Shown here piece by piece: positions 44,788 to 55,212 of a stretch of 64,000 nucleotides of DNA. The notes below the pieces were generated by a model. The model saw only the letters and a list, made by a program, of their open reading frames with translations, searched no databases and was not told the DNA's origin. Origin of the DNA: Tetrastigma voinierianum (lineage: Eukaryota > Streptophyta > Magnoliopsida > Vitales > Vitaceae); contig JAEQBH010006379.1 in the NCBI GenBank assembly GCA_016808115.1, positions 124,001-188,000 on the forward strand, read 5' to 3'. Position 1 is the stretch's first letter, and the number at the start of each line of letters is the position of its first letter. The translations under genes and the position numbers were made by a program.

Positions 44788-45329
44788 TGGTGCCAAACTA
44801 CGATGATGAGTCGATGGGTACTTCAGAATCCCCATTACAATGCAGCCATGACTCCTTGTAAACCTTTCAATTTCATTATTTGTTCACTGTTTTCTTGCCC
44901 AGCGCCATCTTGTCGTTTTATTATACATAGTTATTTCGAGTCAACACTAATCTTTGACAATTTTTGCTGTTCTCGCTTATCTCTTTTCGCGGTCACGTGT
45001 TTATGCATCACTGTGGATAGAGGAATACTGTGTAGACTCGGTAGAAGAGCTTAGTGCATTAACTGAAAGCAAAGTTGTGGAAGTCATGTGCATTAAGTGA
45101 GGCAAAATGGATCCTCTGGCACGAGGAACAACAAAGTCAGCAAGGTGCCTCCTATGAATCCAACAACATACAGTCAACGATCTCACATACACCCTCCTAG
45201 AAACAGTGGCATCTCCATCATACTCATCTGCTTTAGTGATGTGGCATGTTCAAAATCTCAAAGTCTTACCCCAACTTTTCGTTTTGTATGGAAAATGAAA
45301 ATCCATACACACACATCCGAGATTTCGAG

Positions 45330-46810
45330 GAAGTATGCATAACTTTTAAGGAGGGTGTAACCGAGGTGATTTTGTTTGCCAAGGTATTCCCATTGGCTAA
45401 CCCTTAAAGACAAAGCCAAAATATGGCTCAATTCACTGAGGCTGAGAACGATTAGAAATTGGGTCGATCTTTCGTTGAATTTTTGAAGAAAATTTTCAAG
45501 TGACAACCAAGACTGCCAATGGGGCTTGAAGTATAGAGGCAACCTACACTTACTTCCTACTTTTATGACAATGAGAGAAGTTTTATCGCTGTCGAGATGT
45601 TCATGAAGACCATCAAGCAGCATGTCCACACCATGGTTTTAATACACGGATGCTAGTGAATCATTTCTATGATGGTATGTTCCTCCTGTGCCATGAAGCA
45701 ACCTACTGAAAAACCATGTGTGAGGGTCTTCCTATAAGAACCCAATGAAGCTAAGTGGATTTTAACAGGTCAAACTCCATAGATATCAGCCAATCCCAAG
45801 GGAGTGCGTGAAAAGAATGAGGCCTTCACCCACCAGCGGGGAGGCAAGCATGCACTCTTTCCCGAAGACACTGAGATGGCGAAAACTAACCACTTTGACT
45901 TGGGTTGAGGGAGTTTTGAATGAGAAATCGCATGAAGTGCAAGCAGTGAATGAATCGGTCAGATCTCACCAGTCTATTTTAATTGTCGGGCCAAATAGCC
46001 ACCCTAGGGAGCACCGGCTCCAATAGCTTCATTCAAGAGTGGAATTAATGCAAGAACATGCCCATGTCTTCAGGTCAAAATAAAACCACCTACAAATGCT
46101 CCTTATGGCAACACCTATAACCCCACCGGGAGGAATCATCCAACCTATCAGCGGGAAGAAAAACCCCCGCATATGCCCTCAGAACACAAAGAAGAAGCTG
46201 CTCCACCTTTAGCACAACAAAGAAGAAGAACCTCCACCTTTTTTCCTATTAAGGTGCAATTCAAATTTGGGCAAAGTGGTAAAGACGCTTGCGGAGGAAC
46301 AAAAGGTGTTGAATGTTCAAACTAATCAGAAAATTGAGGCGGACGAGAGCTTACTCAACAAGAAATTGGATAGTATGCATTTTGAGATTTCCAGGTTGTC
46401 TAACCAGCAGCAGGGTCCTGAAAAAGGAAAATTTCCTTCCCAAACACAGCAAAACCCTAAGGGAATGCATGAAATAGGCTCAGCCAGTGATCCAAATGCA
46501 AGAATTGATGAAGTCAAAGGCGACGCTGAGAAGTGGTCAAGAACCCAGACCAAGCAGTCCCAAAGACTAACCATAGTCTCTAACACGATCCACTGTGAGG
46601 AAGAACAACCAAAGAAGGGAAGAGGTGAAGCCCACAAAAATTCCCTCCTTCCCACAAGCACTTCAAAAAGAAAATTCACTAACTAAATCAATTTTAGAAG
46701 AATGCATAAAGAAGGTTAACATTCCTCTTCTTCAAGATTGCTGGCAAGTCTCCACGTATGCAAAATTTTTGAAAGACTTGCGTACTGAAAAAGAGGCTTC
46801 AATGTGAATA
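45330..46810 (+). pseudogene. Athila gag
   Basis: About 45345-45460 gives FPLANP, KDKAK-like and IWLNSLRLRTIRNWVDL pieces (for FPFSLRDKAKAWLNSLP..SI.TW..L), the capsid core. At 46267-46686 an open frame carries NKKLDSMHFEISRLSNQQQG and GKFPSQTQQNPKGMHEIGSA, the Athila gag tail marker (GKLPSQ..NPK), and 46595-46807 gives IPSFPQALQKEN, NIPLLQDCWQVSTYAKFLKD, the region before the protease (INIPLLEA..Q.P.YAKFLKD). Stops and shifts are common between pieces. Confidence 0.85.
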
Positions 46811-47000
46811 AAAAGGCCTTTTCGACCGAAAGGAGTGCACTACTGGAGTGCAAGATCCCAAGAACTGCGCGAACCCGGATGTCCTGTACAATCTCGCCAT
46901 CGAGGGCACTAGCGCAGAGAAAGCACTACTAGACTGGGGAGCTGTGAACCTAACGCCATATTCCATGTACAAGTAGCTTGGTTCGTGGTAACCGGCTTCA
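46811..47000 (+). pseudogene. Athila protease fragment
   Basis: Readings around 46850-46980 give CANPDVLYNLAIEGTSAEKA and LLDWGAVNLTPYSMYK, matching the Athila protease (IPCTIG......AL.DLGASVNLMPLSVYKKLGL). The active-site block is DWGAV instead of DLGAS; the aspartate is retained. Only this N-terminal half is readable; the rest to 47390 is broken. Confidence 0.75.
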
Positions 47001-47394
47001 CTTCATCACGTCTGAAACATGTCGTCAGAGTCACTCAAAGGGGACCATTGAGGATGTTCTAATACAAGTGGACAAATTTACTATCTGGATTGTGTCAGAT
47101 CAGGTCACAGTAAATGGCCAGGAATAAATAACACAACCCACTCATGGTCGGGCATCTCTGCCACTCGAACGCCATTATAAATCGGCGAACGTTATGCAAC
47201 TCACTTTGGGAATATGACTTTAGAACTCAATATTTCCATTCGAAAGAAAGGCATATGCAACCGCTGGTGACGATCGGGTGAAGAAGTCTCACATAATAGA
47301 TAAAATTTCAAGAATGTGCTAATGAGCAAAGAAGTGCAAGATGTGTTAACCCACAGCTTATCCGAGTGCCTCAGAGCAACAGGAACCTCAATGC

Positions 47395-48500
47395 ATGAGC
47401 CTAGTGCAGGAGTGTTGGAGAAAGAAACTAGAAATTCTACCTTTGTTGACTGGTGAAGAGAAAAAGGAACCTCAACAGTTGGATCTCAAACCCTTGCCTA
47501 TGGAATTAAAGTATGCATTTTCGAAGAAAAACAAGCAAGTGGTCTGGAAGCTGTGGCCATCGTCACTACTGACCACTTCACAGGAGGACAACCTGCTGCA
47601 CCTCCTCAAAATGAACAAGCAAGCTTTGGTGTGGAAAATTTCTGATTTAAAAGGCATCAGCCCAACAATCTTCACCCACCACATTTATTTAGAAGAAAAA
47701 TCTAAAGTTGTTAGGCAGCCATAAAGGAGGTCAACTCTCACGCAGAAGTAGTTCGCATCAAGTCCCAGCGCCGCAGTCGGGTATCATTTACCCCATATCC
47801 GATAGAAGCACTCGGGTAAGCCCAACCCGTGGTGCCCAAGAAGTCGTGGTGACCACCTAAATGAAAAGGGCGAGGATTTGTCTACCCGAATTTACAACTG
47901 GTCGGGAGGGGTATGCATAGATTGGCAAGAGGCTCAATGAAGCGCACAGCAAAGATCATCCCACCGCCTTATTGACGCCAGAAGTTTCAGACACCCATTC
48001 TATCGCTGGATGGGTATCTCAGTACTTTCGCATAGAGATCGCACTAAGATCGCCCAAAATACCACCTTTACCTCGCCCATTTAGAACTTATGCTTACAGG
48101 AGGATGCCTTTTGGTCTTTGCAACGCCCCTGCCACCTTCCAGAGATGTATGCTTAGTATGTTCAGCGATATGGTGGAGCGTATAATGGAAGTATACATGG
48201 ATGACATCACTGTATACGGAGGTGATTTTGAAGAATGTCTGACTAATCTTGAAGCTATCCTGCAGAGGTGCATTGAAAAGAATCTGGTGCTAATTTAGTG
48301 GTGTTTTTCACAGCGGCGGGAACTATGATCAGTGTATCAGCAGCAAACATCACAGGTTAGTTATAAGGCAAAATTTGAATTTATTTCCTCAAACCGCCGC
48401 TTCCAACAAATAAAAACAGCTAGGCAATTCTCGCCATGCAGCTTTTACAGAGATTCATCATGATTTTTCGGCATCAAGTAAGCCCCTTTATAAGCTGCTA
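47395..48500 (+). pseudogene. Athila reverse transcriptase
   Basis: The frame at 47395-47724 includes LKPLPMELKYAF and ALVWKISDLKGISPTIFTHH (for LKPLP..LKYAFL and ..AIGW.I.DIKGISP..C.H.I). After a break, YPISDR and RVSPT (for YPISDS.WVSPV) near 47790, then an open frame at 47972-48298 with PFRTYAYRRMPFGLCNAPAT, FQRCMLSMFSDMVERIMEVY and MDDITVYGGDFEECLTNLEA. YMDDI holds the catalytic aspartate pair. This wording is diagnostic for Athila. Confidence 0.92.
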
Positions 48501-48960
48501 GAGAAAGATGCTAAATTTTCTTGGGAAAAAGACTGTCATAAGAGCTTTAAATAGCTGAAGTCCAATTTGACCACTGCACCAATAGTACAAGCACCTAATT
48601 GGCAGTTGCCTTTTGAGGTGATGTGTGATGCAAGTGATCTTGCTATCGAGCAAAGCCGCCAAAGAGAAGGTGGAAAACCTCACGTAGTCTAAGTTATGCC
48701 GAAACCAACAAGCATAAAGCGAACTATACTACTGGCTGCAGGAAAGAATTGTTTCGGCAGCGGGTCTACGCCACGAAACAGCGGCACTTATCGGTCTCGA
48801 TATAATAGTCTTCGCACTATTCGCTTTGAATATTCCATTCAGCAAACAGTTGTTAAGACTGTCCGTTGGTTCTCTTCGCTTCAAGAATTTAACTCGGTAA
48901 ATTAAGGATAAAAGGGGGTAGATGAATGTCAGGGCAACATTCTCTGGGATTAGCAATATC
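48500..48960 (+). pseudogene. Athila RNase H
   Basis: NWQLPFEVMCDASDLAIEQ (48596-48655, first catalytic aspartate in CDAS), GGKPHVV, then NKHKANYTTGCRKELF (for YTTTEKELLAVV) near 48710 and VRWFSSLQEFN with KDKKG-like sequence (48860-48920, for IRWILLLQEFDLEI.DKKG). Frameshifts separate the blocks. Confidence 0.85.
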
Positions 48961-49099
48961 ATATAACATACTTCATTATTATGAATTTTCCAAGAATCTT
49001 TAATGCTGTCGAGAAAGCTCCCCGGCATGCTCACATTGCCACTCGCAACAGAAATCATCTCAGTAGAAAGAACAGATAGAAGTATTTCTTTAGCAAAAA

Positions 49100-50110
49100 T
49101 CCATTCCTATTATTGGGAAGAGCCTTTCTTGTTTAAATACCGTAGACTTCGGCAATGAAGGTGTGCTCTAAGAAGAACATGATTTCGGCCACCCACAACA
49201 GAGTGTTCATGGTAATATCTGCTCTAGAAGACAACAATGAAGGTGTCGCAATCGGCTTTCTATCGGGCCTTCTTTTAAAGAAGCACACCAATGTGTCGGT
49301 ATAGATAGATGCCAAAGTGTCGAAATTATCTTCGCCATTAGTATATTCCAACCCACCCTTAAAGGGTCGTTATTTGATGTTCGGGGCATCGATCACGGAC
49401 CTTTCCTCGCGCCCGCTGGTAAGGGCATGGCAGGCCAGGAAAGATTATGTCAAAATGGGGTCGAGTAACCATACAAACCAACGACCATAAAGGCGGTGCT
49501 CAAATTTTTTGAAAGTAAATATCTTTCCAGCGTTCGTACCAAAATCCATTATTAATGACGGGGTTCGCATTCAGAACAAAACCTGAAAACCTCGTGTTTG
49601 GCGCGAGAAGCAACCGTACGTTAACTTTACCATCCTCAACGGCGCAACGCGAGTCGTCACAGCAGATCAGCATCATTCATTAGTGGCGGTGACAACAAGA
49701 TTGGCGTCCCCAACGCTATCATCGGTCATAGGCCAACAATCGATTCTGAACGTTCTGATCGCGCCGTTCGGTGGCAGAAGGGGCGTTATTTTTCCAGCGA
49801 AACGAGATAAAGTTATCAATTCAATGAAGACGATTAAAAGAGGTCGCCCGCAAGATCCTTAACTCAATGAGTTTGAGGTATGAAGCGATGTCACCGTCCG
49901 TAATGAATGGCGGTGTGGAAAGATTCAAAAATGGCATGATCAAATGATAACTGGGAAGAATTTCAACGAAGGAGACCAAGTCCTCCTGTATGATTCCAAC
50001 CCATTCGAGTTTCCGCGTTGTCGCATGATTTATCTCATCGCTCATCATATTATTCAGCTGGTTCAGCGAAATCACCAATCCAAATGATAATAGGTGATCA
50101 AGGTTACTGA
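49100..50110 (+). pseudogene. Athila integrase
   Basis: SLFDVRGID and GPFLAPAGKG (about 49370-49410; FDVWGIDFMGPFP, first catalytic aspartate), VLKFFESKYLSSVRTK (49496-49545), VPKSIINDGVRIQN (about 49537-49578; the IISDGG.HF region with the second aspartate), and WHDQMITGKNFNEGDQVLLY (49935-49995; the C-terminal KWHDK.I..REF..GDQVLL block). The region between 49580 and 49800 is hard to read. Confidence 0.82.
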
Positions 50111-51351
50111 CAGAGCGGTTCTATACAGCAAGATCGAAGTCGAGGCATCTTCCTTCCTATCCTCAGACCGCGGAAGAAGACGATAGATGGAATCCATCCC
50201 GGTCATTTAATTTCACTTCGTTACCTGTTATCGTTTGTTTGGCAACTGGTATAATCAGTCACGGAAGCAGCTTTGGCTGCCAGAATGCGGTAATCGGTCC
50301 ATTCACTTAGCGCATCTTCATCTTTCCCAAATAGATGATCTTTCCTGGTGCCACTATCGAGAGGCATCATCCCTTTAACTTTCGCTCGCATACGGACAGC
50401 TTCTCATGTTGAAAGTAATGTTCGCTTTCGCCCTTTATCAGGCAGGTTTTGGCCTTTACCTTGAGTTAGTAATCGGCAAAATGTATGTTATCAATGCTAG
50501 AATGAAGTTCAAGATTTAAGTTTGGTTAACAGGCCCAAAACGAAACAATCCTGATCCATCCGTTTGAAGAATCACACACGCACATCATTTTCATCACAGT
50601 CGAGAAGCCGTGATACCTTTACGGCAAAACGCTTCAGATTCGCCAGATTAACTGGCGAATAAACAAAGATCTGCCGCAAAGACCACGAAGTCTTCCGGTC
50701 GAAAAAAGAAAAGCAAAAAGAAAAAGAAAAAGAAAGATAATGTTGAGTACTTTATTTGGAACTAATACAACCGAGGGGTATACTACGAAGCTCAAGCCCT
50801 GGGTGTCTCAAGACAACTGGTCAGGAGTCACCGACTTGTTCGCTACATGGGTGGATGGGTGGAGTTTAGCTTAGTTGTAGGTGTTGGATTCTCAAACGTT
50901 CGTCCGTGAAGAAGCCGCCTGGCGATCTTCACTTGATGCCCGCAATCCACCGGTTCACGCACTCGCAGCAAAGACTCGGCAGTCGGTCAAATATTTGCAT
51001 CCAGCAATATAATCGGGCAAGAATATGAGTGCGTGATTCAACCCATTTAGCGGTCACCGTTGGCGGTTCCAAAGATTTGGTCGTAAATAAATGTTAAAAT
51101 CTCTGGCTGAAGTTCAAAATCTGGTTACCTAAAAGCAAAGAGTTTGGTGGAAGTTCAGGTTGACTTCGGAATTGATGCTGCCCTTTAAACTTGTTCCATA
51201 TACTATTATTCTTTCCATATGTTTTATATTTAAATATAATGTTAGAAAGCCCTTTATCAGATATAATTTTTCATAGCCAGAATTCTTTTTTGTTATACCT
51301 CATGTCCTTATTATGTGCCTTTATATTTATATCAGTAAATTATCGCTGAAG
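50110..51351 (+). other. 3' region of the Athila element without recognisable genes
   Basis: Athila elements often carry a long 3' region, sometimes with an envelope-like frame. Here no open frame of useful length and no membrane-protein signature is visible. A lysine/purine-rich patch (AAAAAGAAAAAGAAAAAG, about 50715) and scattered fragments are present. No clear polypurine tract was identified next to 51352. Confidence 0.5.
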
Positions 51352-52743
51352 TGATTGAATCAAAAGTGCTATTTTGAGTCCTATTTAAGATAGGTTTCAG
51401 CAAGCCATAATTAACTGGCATTAATTGCCGATTGACAGTAAAAGTCCATTAAAAATACCCATCATTTCAAAGCGCTGCTTCGGTGGTTGGTGCTCTGAAA
51501 CTACCATCACATCAAGCTGTACTCAATTCGAAGTTCATCAGTTTCAGTTCAGTGAGAATTTCGCCATTTCATCAAGCCCGACAGAAGAAACAGCAAGTCG
51601 CAAGATGCATAATAAAGTCAGAGTGCGCAGTTATAAGATCGCACTCAGAGTATAAATTTTCGTAACGAGCAGCTTAAATTTCTTTAATCATAGCAAAATT
51701 TTCTCGCATAGCTATTATGACGAGAGCGAAAAATTCGCTATCACAACGAAATCTTCGTTATCATAGCGAAATTTCGCTATCATAGCAAATTTTCACTATG
51801 ATAGCGAAAATTCTGCATCGTGTTTTTGTGATCCAAATGACTCCGTTTTGATTAATTTTTGTCTTTAATAATTATATATTTAGGGTATTTAGATTTTCGC
51901 ATGTTCAGGGGCTATATACAAGTCACAGTATGAATGACTCTCTTGTGGTCCATTTTTCTGGTTTCCAAAGTCATTTACGCTCCTTATTTGATCCCATTTC
52001 TCTTCTCCTCCTTTCTCAGTCTAGGCTGTCAACAAACCTTTCTGAGACAGACTCAAGATCACTGTTTCCCTAAACCTCAGCATGAGGGCTCAGGTCAATG
52101 ATGGGCTCTGTGTGTCCTTCCAAAGTCTTTCCATAGCTGTGTGTATTATAAAAGTGATTTGTGCCTCCAAACTTCAAACCAGGTTTAAACATATTTAATG
52201 TATTTCTTCATAGTCACTCTGGCATGCTTTAGGTTCAAAGGTATCTTTAAATGTAAGATATTTATCATCCATTGATGCCGTCACAGCCATCAGAAGAACA
52301 ACGTTTGTTTTGCAACCCAGTAGAACATTGGGAATGCTTAGGTGAATGCATGGTCAAATAAGAGTCACAGTGCTGGTTTTGCAGCAACAAAGATCCGTTT
52401 GAGCTGATCAGAGCAGCCGTCTGTTCACTGAAATAACCCGAGGACACCTCTACAACCCCATCATACTAAACTAAAGGACCCAAAACTTCAAGGTTTTCTT
52501 TTTTGTATTCATTTTAAATTATTTTCAATAGTTTAGTATAATAAATAACTACACATCTCTATATAATCCAAAATCTGTGTTTAAAGCTCACCATTTGAAT
52601 TATTATATACAGCCATTTCTAGGTATGTGAAACCATCCATAGTCTGATCCTAGAAGTCGCTTATATCAAATAATATTTTTATAGCATGTAGAGAAACTGG
52701 GAATGAGGAAGATTTCATGATCTGGCTATGTTATTCCACTGTA
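51352..52743 (+). mobile_element. 3' LTR of the Athila element
   Basis: It starts TGATTGAATCAAAAGTGCTA and ends near CCACTGTA at 52743, followed by AATAA. It aligns with the 5' LTR and with the minus-strand LTR at 1-1520, including the CAACAAAGATCC block and ACCCGAGGACACC. It contains the GCGAAAT palindrome array at 51690-51812. Confidence 0.82.
51690..51812. repeat. GCGAAAT/ATTTCGC palindrome array in the Athila 3' LTR
   Basis: At least eight half-sites of the type TAGCGAAATT lie in about 120 bp, most separated by ATCATAG or similar. The clearest is ATAGCGAAATTTCGCTAT, an 18-nt perfect palindrome at 51764-51780. It matches the motif of the array at 936-1158 in the other Athila-like LTR, so the feature is a family trait. 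Confidence 0.87.
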
Positions 52744-53651
52744 AATAATCAAGTCAAGAGTAATATTCTCTTAGTAAGAGATGCATATAATCACTAAATC
52801 AAGTGGTTCATGATTGAAAACTTTACACAGAGAGATTTAGTCTTTGTCATACATGTCTATTAAAGGCTTGCATCCGCAGATAGTTTCATCTCTGATATAA
52901 CTCACTCAGTCCATCTCTGTTGGGATCACTTAATAGCCTGATACTCATAACTCCACATCCATCAGTGTTAGTTTTGTTGCATTTCTCGGGCCTCACTTAT
53001 CAAGAGGTATTAGACATCCCCACCTAATTGTTGAGGATAATTCCCTGCATTTGTCACTCCATATCTCCTTCCATGACTTGACCTGATGCCCAACCAGAAC
53101 CACGCCATCCAAAGATTGATCAGCTGTTTTTCCAGACTTTAAGCCCCCATGCAGAACTTGTCAGAACAAACGAAGAACTCAATATCACGGCTGCAATGGA
53201 AGAATCACCATTTATTATACACAGTGTTTCGGCAGTCATTCAATAATATTGAAGCTAACATGGTCATAAGTTTCTGAGTACATCTATGTTCATGACTCAT
53301 GAAAAACTGAACTTTTCTGAGGATGAGCTATCTCCTCACTGGTTATCCCATAATAACACTCCCATCATGATTCATTTAGAATATGTTAGATATGTTCTTG
53401 GTATTTCTCATTTATCGTCATACAGGTTTATTTATTACAAAACTGTAGTTTCAATCTATTCATGTTCCCATTTCCAACACAAACCATAATTCCTAAAATA
53501 ATAAGATAAATGATAAATGCCTCATATATATAAACATATAATGACAATGTATATGCCACTGGGCTAGAGCATATCACTAACATATAGTAAATAGGAAAAA
53601 AATGACACCCTCGCTTGACACCGTGTGCCGAGTTGAGGGCGTCACAGCATT

Positions 53652-54910
53652 GGCTAGAATAGCTTCCTGGAGTTGGTAGACACGAGAGACTGGGTAATCT
53701 GCCATGAAGACAGCCTGTGCTCAGTGGTAGTTGGGAGTTTGTGGTTGGTGCCTTCTATTGAGTAGAGGATTTCGAGTCCTAGCAGCATTAGAGATAAAAG
53801 TCCACTGTGATCAAACATGCAGCCTGAGTATGCCTACGAGGGTCACTATCCACACATATACAGTAGCTCTTCTGGTTTGGGACTGTAATGGTCTCCTAGT
53901 CATGAAATGGAGTATAGTAGATCCATAGAGTTTCGACTGCTTTTGATTTTCAGGCATCTAGGTGGTACAAAGATGTACCTTGATTCGTCGCCGCATCTTA
54001 CCTGGTTGTGACAGCAGATGCCTGAGACCCCTTGTTTCACGATGCTCACAACAATAAAGAGAAGGAGCACCGGTTTGTTAGTAAGTGCCTCTGAACTATT
54101 TGAGTGCATTATGAAGTTTTGAGCACATCACATAATTCTTCTAGATCCTTGCCGAGCATCAATAGGTAAGCTATTTTTATAGTGGTGATAATAGATAAGT
54201 TCATAAGTTTGCAGAGCTTCTAGCTGTGCGAATGACCTCACACCGAGGAAATCCCATCATTTGGCATATGAGAGATTTTGTCTGTCATGAGCGTTTTAAA
54301 GATCCATAGTGTAGGATAGAGACCCGAGATTTACGCACACTTTCGAAGAGCCTCCCCAAAAAGGCCACTGGGACACTAAGATGATGAACACCGCCTCTTC
54401 ACCCACGTGCTATGTCAGCTCTTAGAGTAATCTCATATAGAGTCTTAGAGCACATGTCAGAGCATGATCCGGATCATATGTAGCTTATATACTCTCACCT
54501 TAGACACTCGCCTATAACAACAAGTATCGGGGTAAGATATAGATGGCACCCTATGAGGCTTTGTACGGGAGGCCATGCCGATCATCGATTTGCTGGACAG
54601 AGGTGGGAAAGAGCTTCATCACTAGTCTTGGTCTGATTAGAGACACCTCGAGGAATGTTGAGGCTGAACACTGAGGTGTCTTCCTGCTGGATCAGTCACA
54701 AGAGCTGCAGACATGCACACAATTCCAGCTGAGGTTTACACTATGTCATTCCAAAGCAGATCAGGTGATTAGGCTTAGTCGCGGTTGGCCGGCCGAGGTT
54801 CATCGAATCCCTGAGCACCCAGAGTGTGGCAATGGTGGCCTCGCTGAGTCATCTTACGATGCTGGTTAGTCCATGAGGTTCCAATGTTCCATGCTTTAGT
54901 GAGGTTCCAA
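53652..54910 (+). pseudogene. Split F1 gypsy element: end of RNase H and integrase
   Basis: The frame resumes after the GCATT duplication (LARIASW, the linker after ADALSRKS). Then HLGGTKMYLD (about 53951, for the HPGGTKMYRDLR...W zinc-finger part) and FVSKCL (for ..CL.CQ), DRDPRFTHTF (about 54324, second catalytic aspartate), MNTAS (for STAYHPQ), RVLEHM (for IQ.LEDMLRAC), LAYNNKY, MAPYEALYGRPCRSS and ICWTEVG (54541-54605). It is heavily broken by stops. It would insert the element's cDNA. Together with 32010-32379 it shows that the pol was once continuous. Confidence 0.87.
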
Positions 54911-55212
54911 ATGCCCATAAGACTGGGTGAGATTTAGTCGTTATACATATAGAACTGTGGGAGTGGACCAATGTATGTCTCCATGATAGTCAGACTGCTT
55001 TTATGATTTATTCACTGATGTTAGTAGCCATAACACCATTTATAGGTGACTGGGTGGAGCGTGAGAAATTACTTTGATGTCACCTGGTTCCTCCTTGTTT
55101 CATATTGACATAGAAATGTCGTTATAATTAATATCATTTTATATAAGATCAAAATGCAAAGCATGTGTACAGAGAGTGATGTATTTGTGTGTAGAATTTC
55201 TATTATGCCTTA
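54911..55212 (+). other. 3' untranslated part of the split F1 gypsy element
   Basis: About 300 bp between the integrase remnant and the 3' LTR. No gene was seen. A polypurine tract is not evident directly before 55213, which fits heavy decay. Confidence 0.5.

Larger units (their letters stand above)
43379..52743 (+). mobile_element. Complete but decayed Athila-like Ty3/gypsy element
   Basis: LTRs are at 43379-44760 and 51352-52743. A tRNA-Asp-type primer site, gag, protease, RT, RNase H and integrase follow in gypsy order, over 9.4 kb. AATAA flanks it on both sides (43374-43378 and 52744-52748), and the uninterrupted sister copia LTR has AATAA once at the same place. Protein blocks such as FGLCNAPATFQRCML and the gag GKFPSQTQQNPK are characteristic of Athila. 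No env-like open frame was recognised at 50110-51351. Confidence 0.88.
34669..53576 (-). mobile_element. Minus-strand Ty1/copia element, split twice by Athila-like DNA
   Basis: The left (3') LTR is 34669-36102. Coding runs from right to left: RNase H, RT, integrase, protease, gag (36130-41130). The primer site is at 42769-42781 and the right (5') LTR starts at 42787. An Athila-like LTR sits in the RT (about 37297-38500) and a whole Athila element sits in the right LTR (43379-52743). Without them the element would be about 8.3 kb. It lies inside the solo F2 LTR. Flanking 5-mers do not match clearly, so its target duplication is unresolved. Confidence 0.85.
42787..53576 (-). mobile_element. 5' LTR of the minus-strand copia element, split by the Athila element
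   Basis: The two pieces are 42787-43378 and 52749-53576, about 1.42 kb in total against 1.43 kb for the intact copy at 34669-36102. The pieces align with consecutive parts of the intact copy: CCCATATTTATATCAAGCCT and CCCAAATCATATTCT to the left of the break; CACTAAATCAAGTG, TCTCGGGCCTCACTTATCA and TATATGCCACTGGGCTAGAG to the right. It ends at 53576 with the complement of TGATATGCTC. Confidence 0.83.
32380..53646 (+). mobile_element. Solo F2 gypsy LTR inserted in RNase H, itself split by a copia element
   Basis: It starts TGTAACACCCCGAAATATAC at 32380, identical to the F2 LTR start at 9488-9507, and ends GAGTTGAGGGCGTCACA at 53646. GCATT precedes it (32375-32379) and follows it (53647-53651). 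Its left part is 32380-34668 and its right remnant is 53577-53646, together about 2.36 kb. The first 350 bp match the other F2 LTRs, including the purine-rich stretch and GGTATGGA; the middle is more diverged. With no internal region it is a solo LTR. Confidence 0.82.

Noticed and set aside
45258..45629. 123-codon minus-strand open frame
   Set aside because: It is antisense to the Athila gag, whose capsid motifs read on the plus strand over the same bases.
50110..51351. Envelope-like gene of the Athila element
   Set aside because: No open frame, signal peptide or membrane segment could be read.
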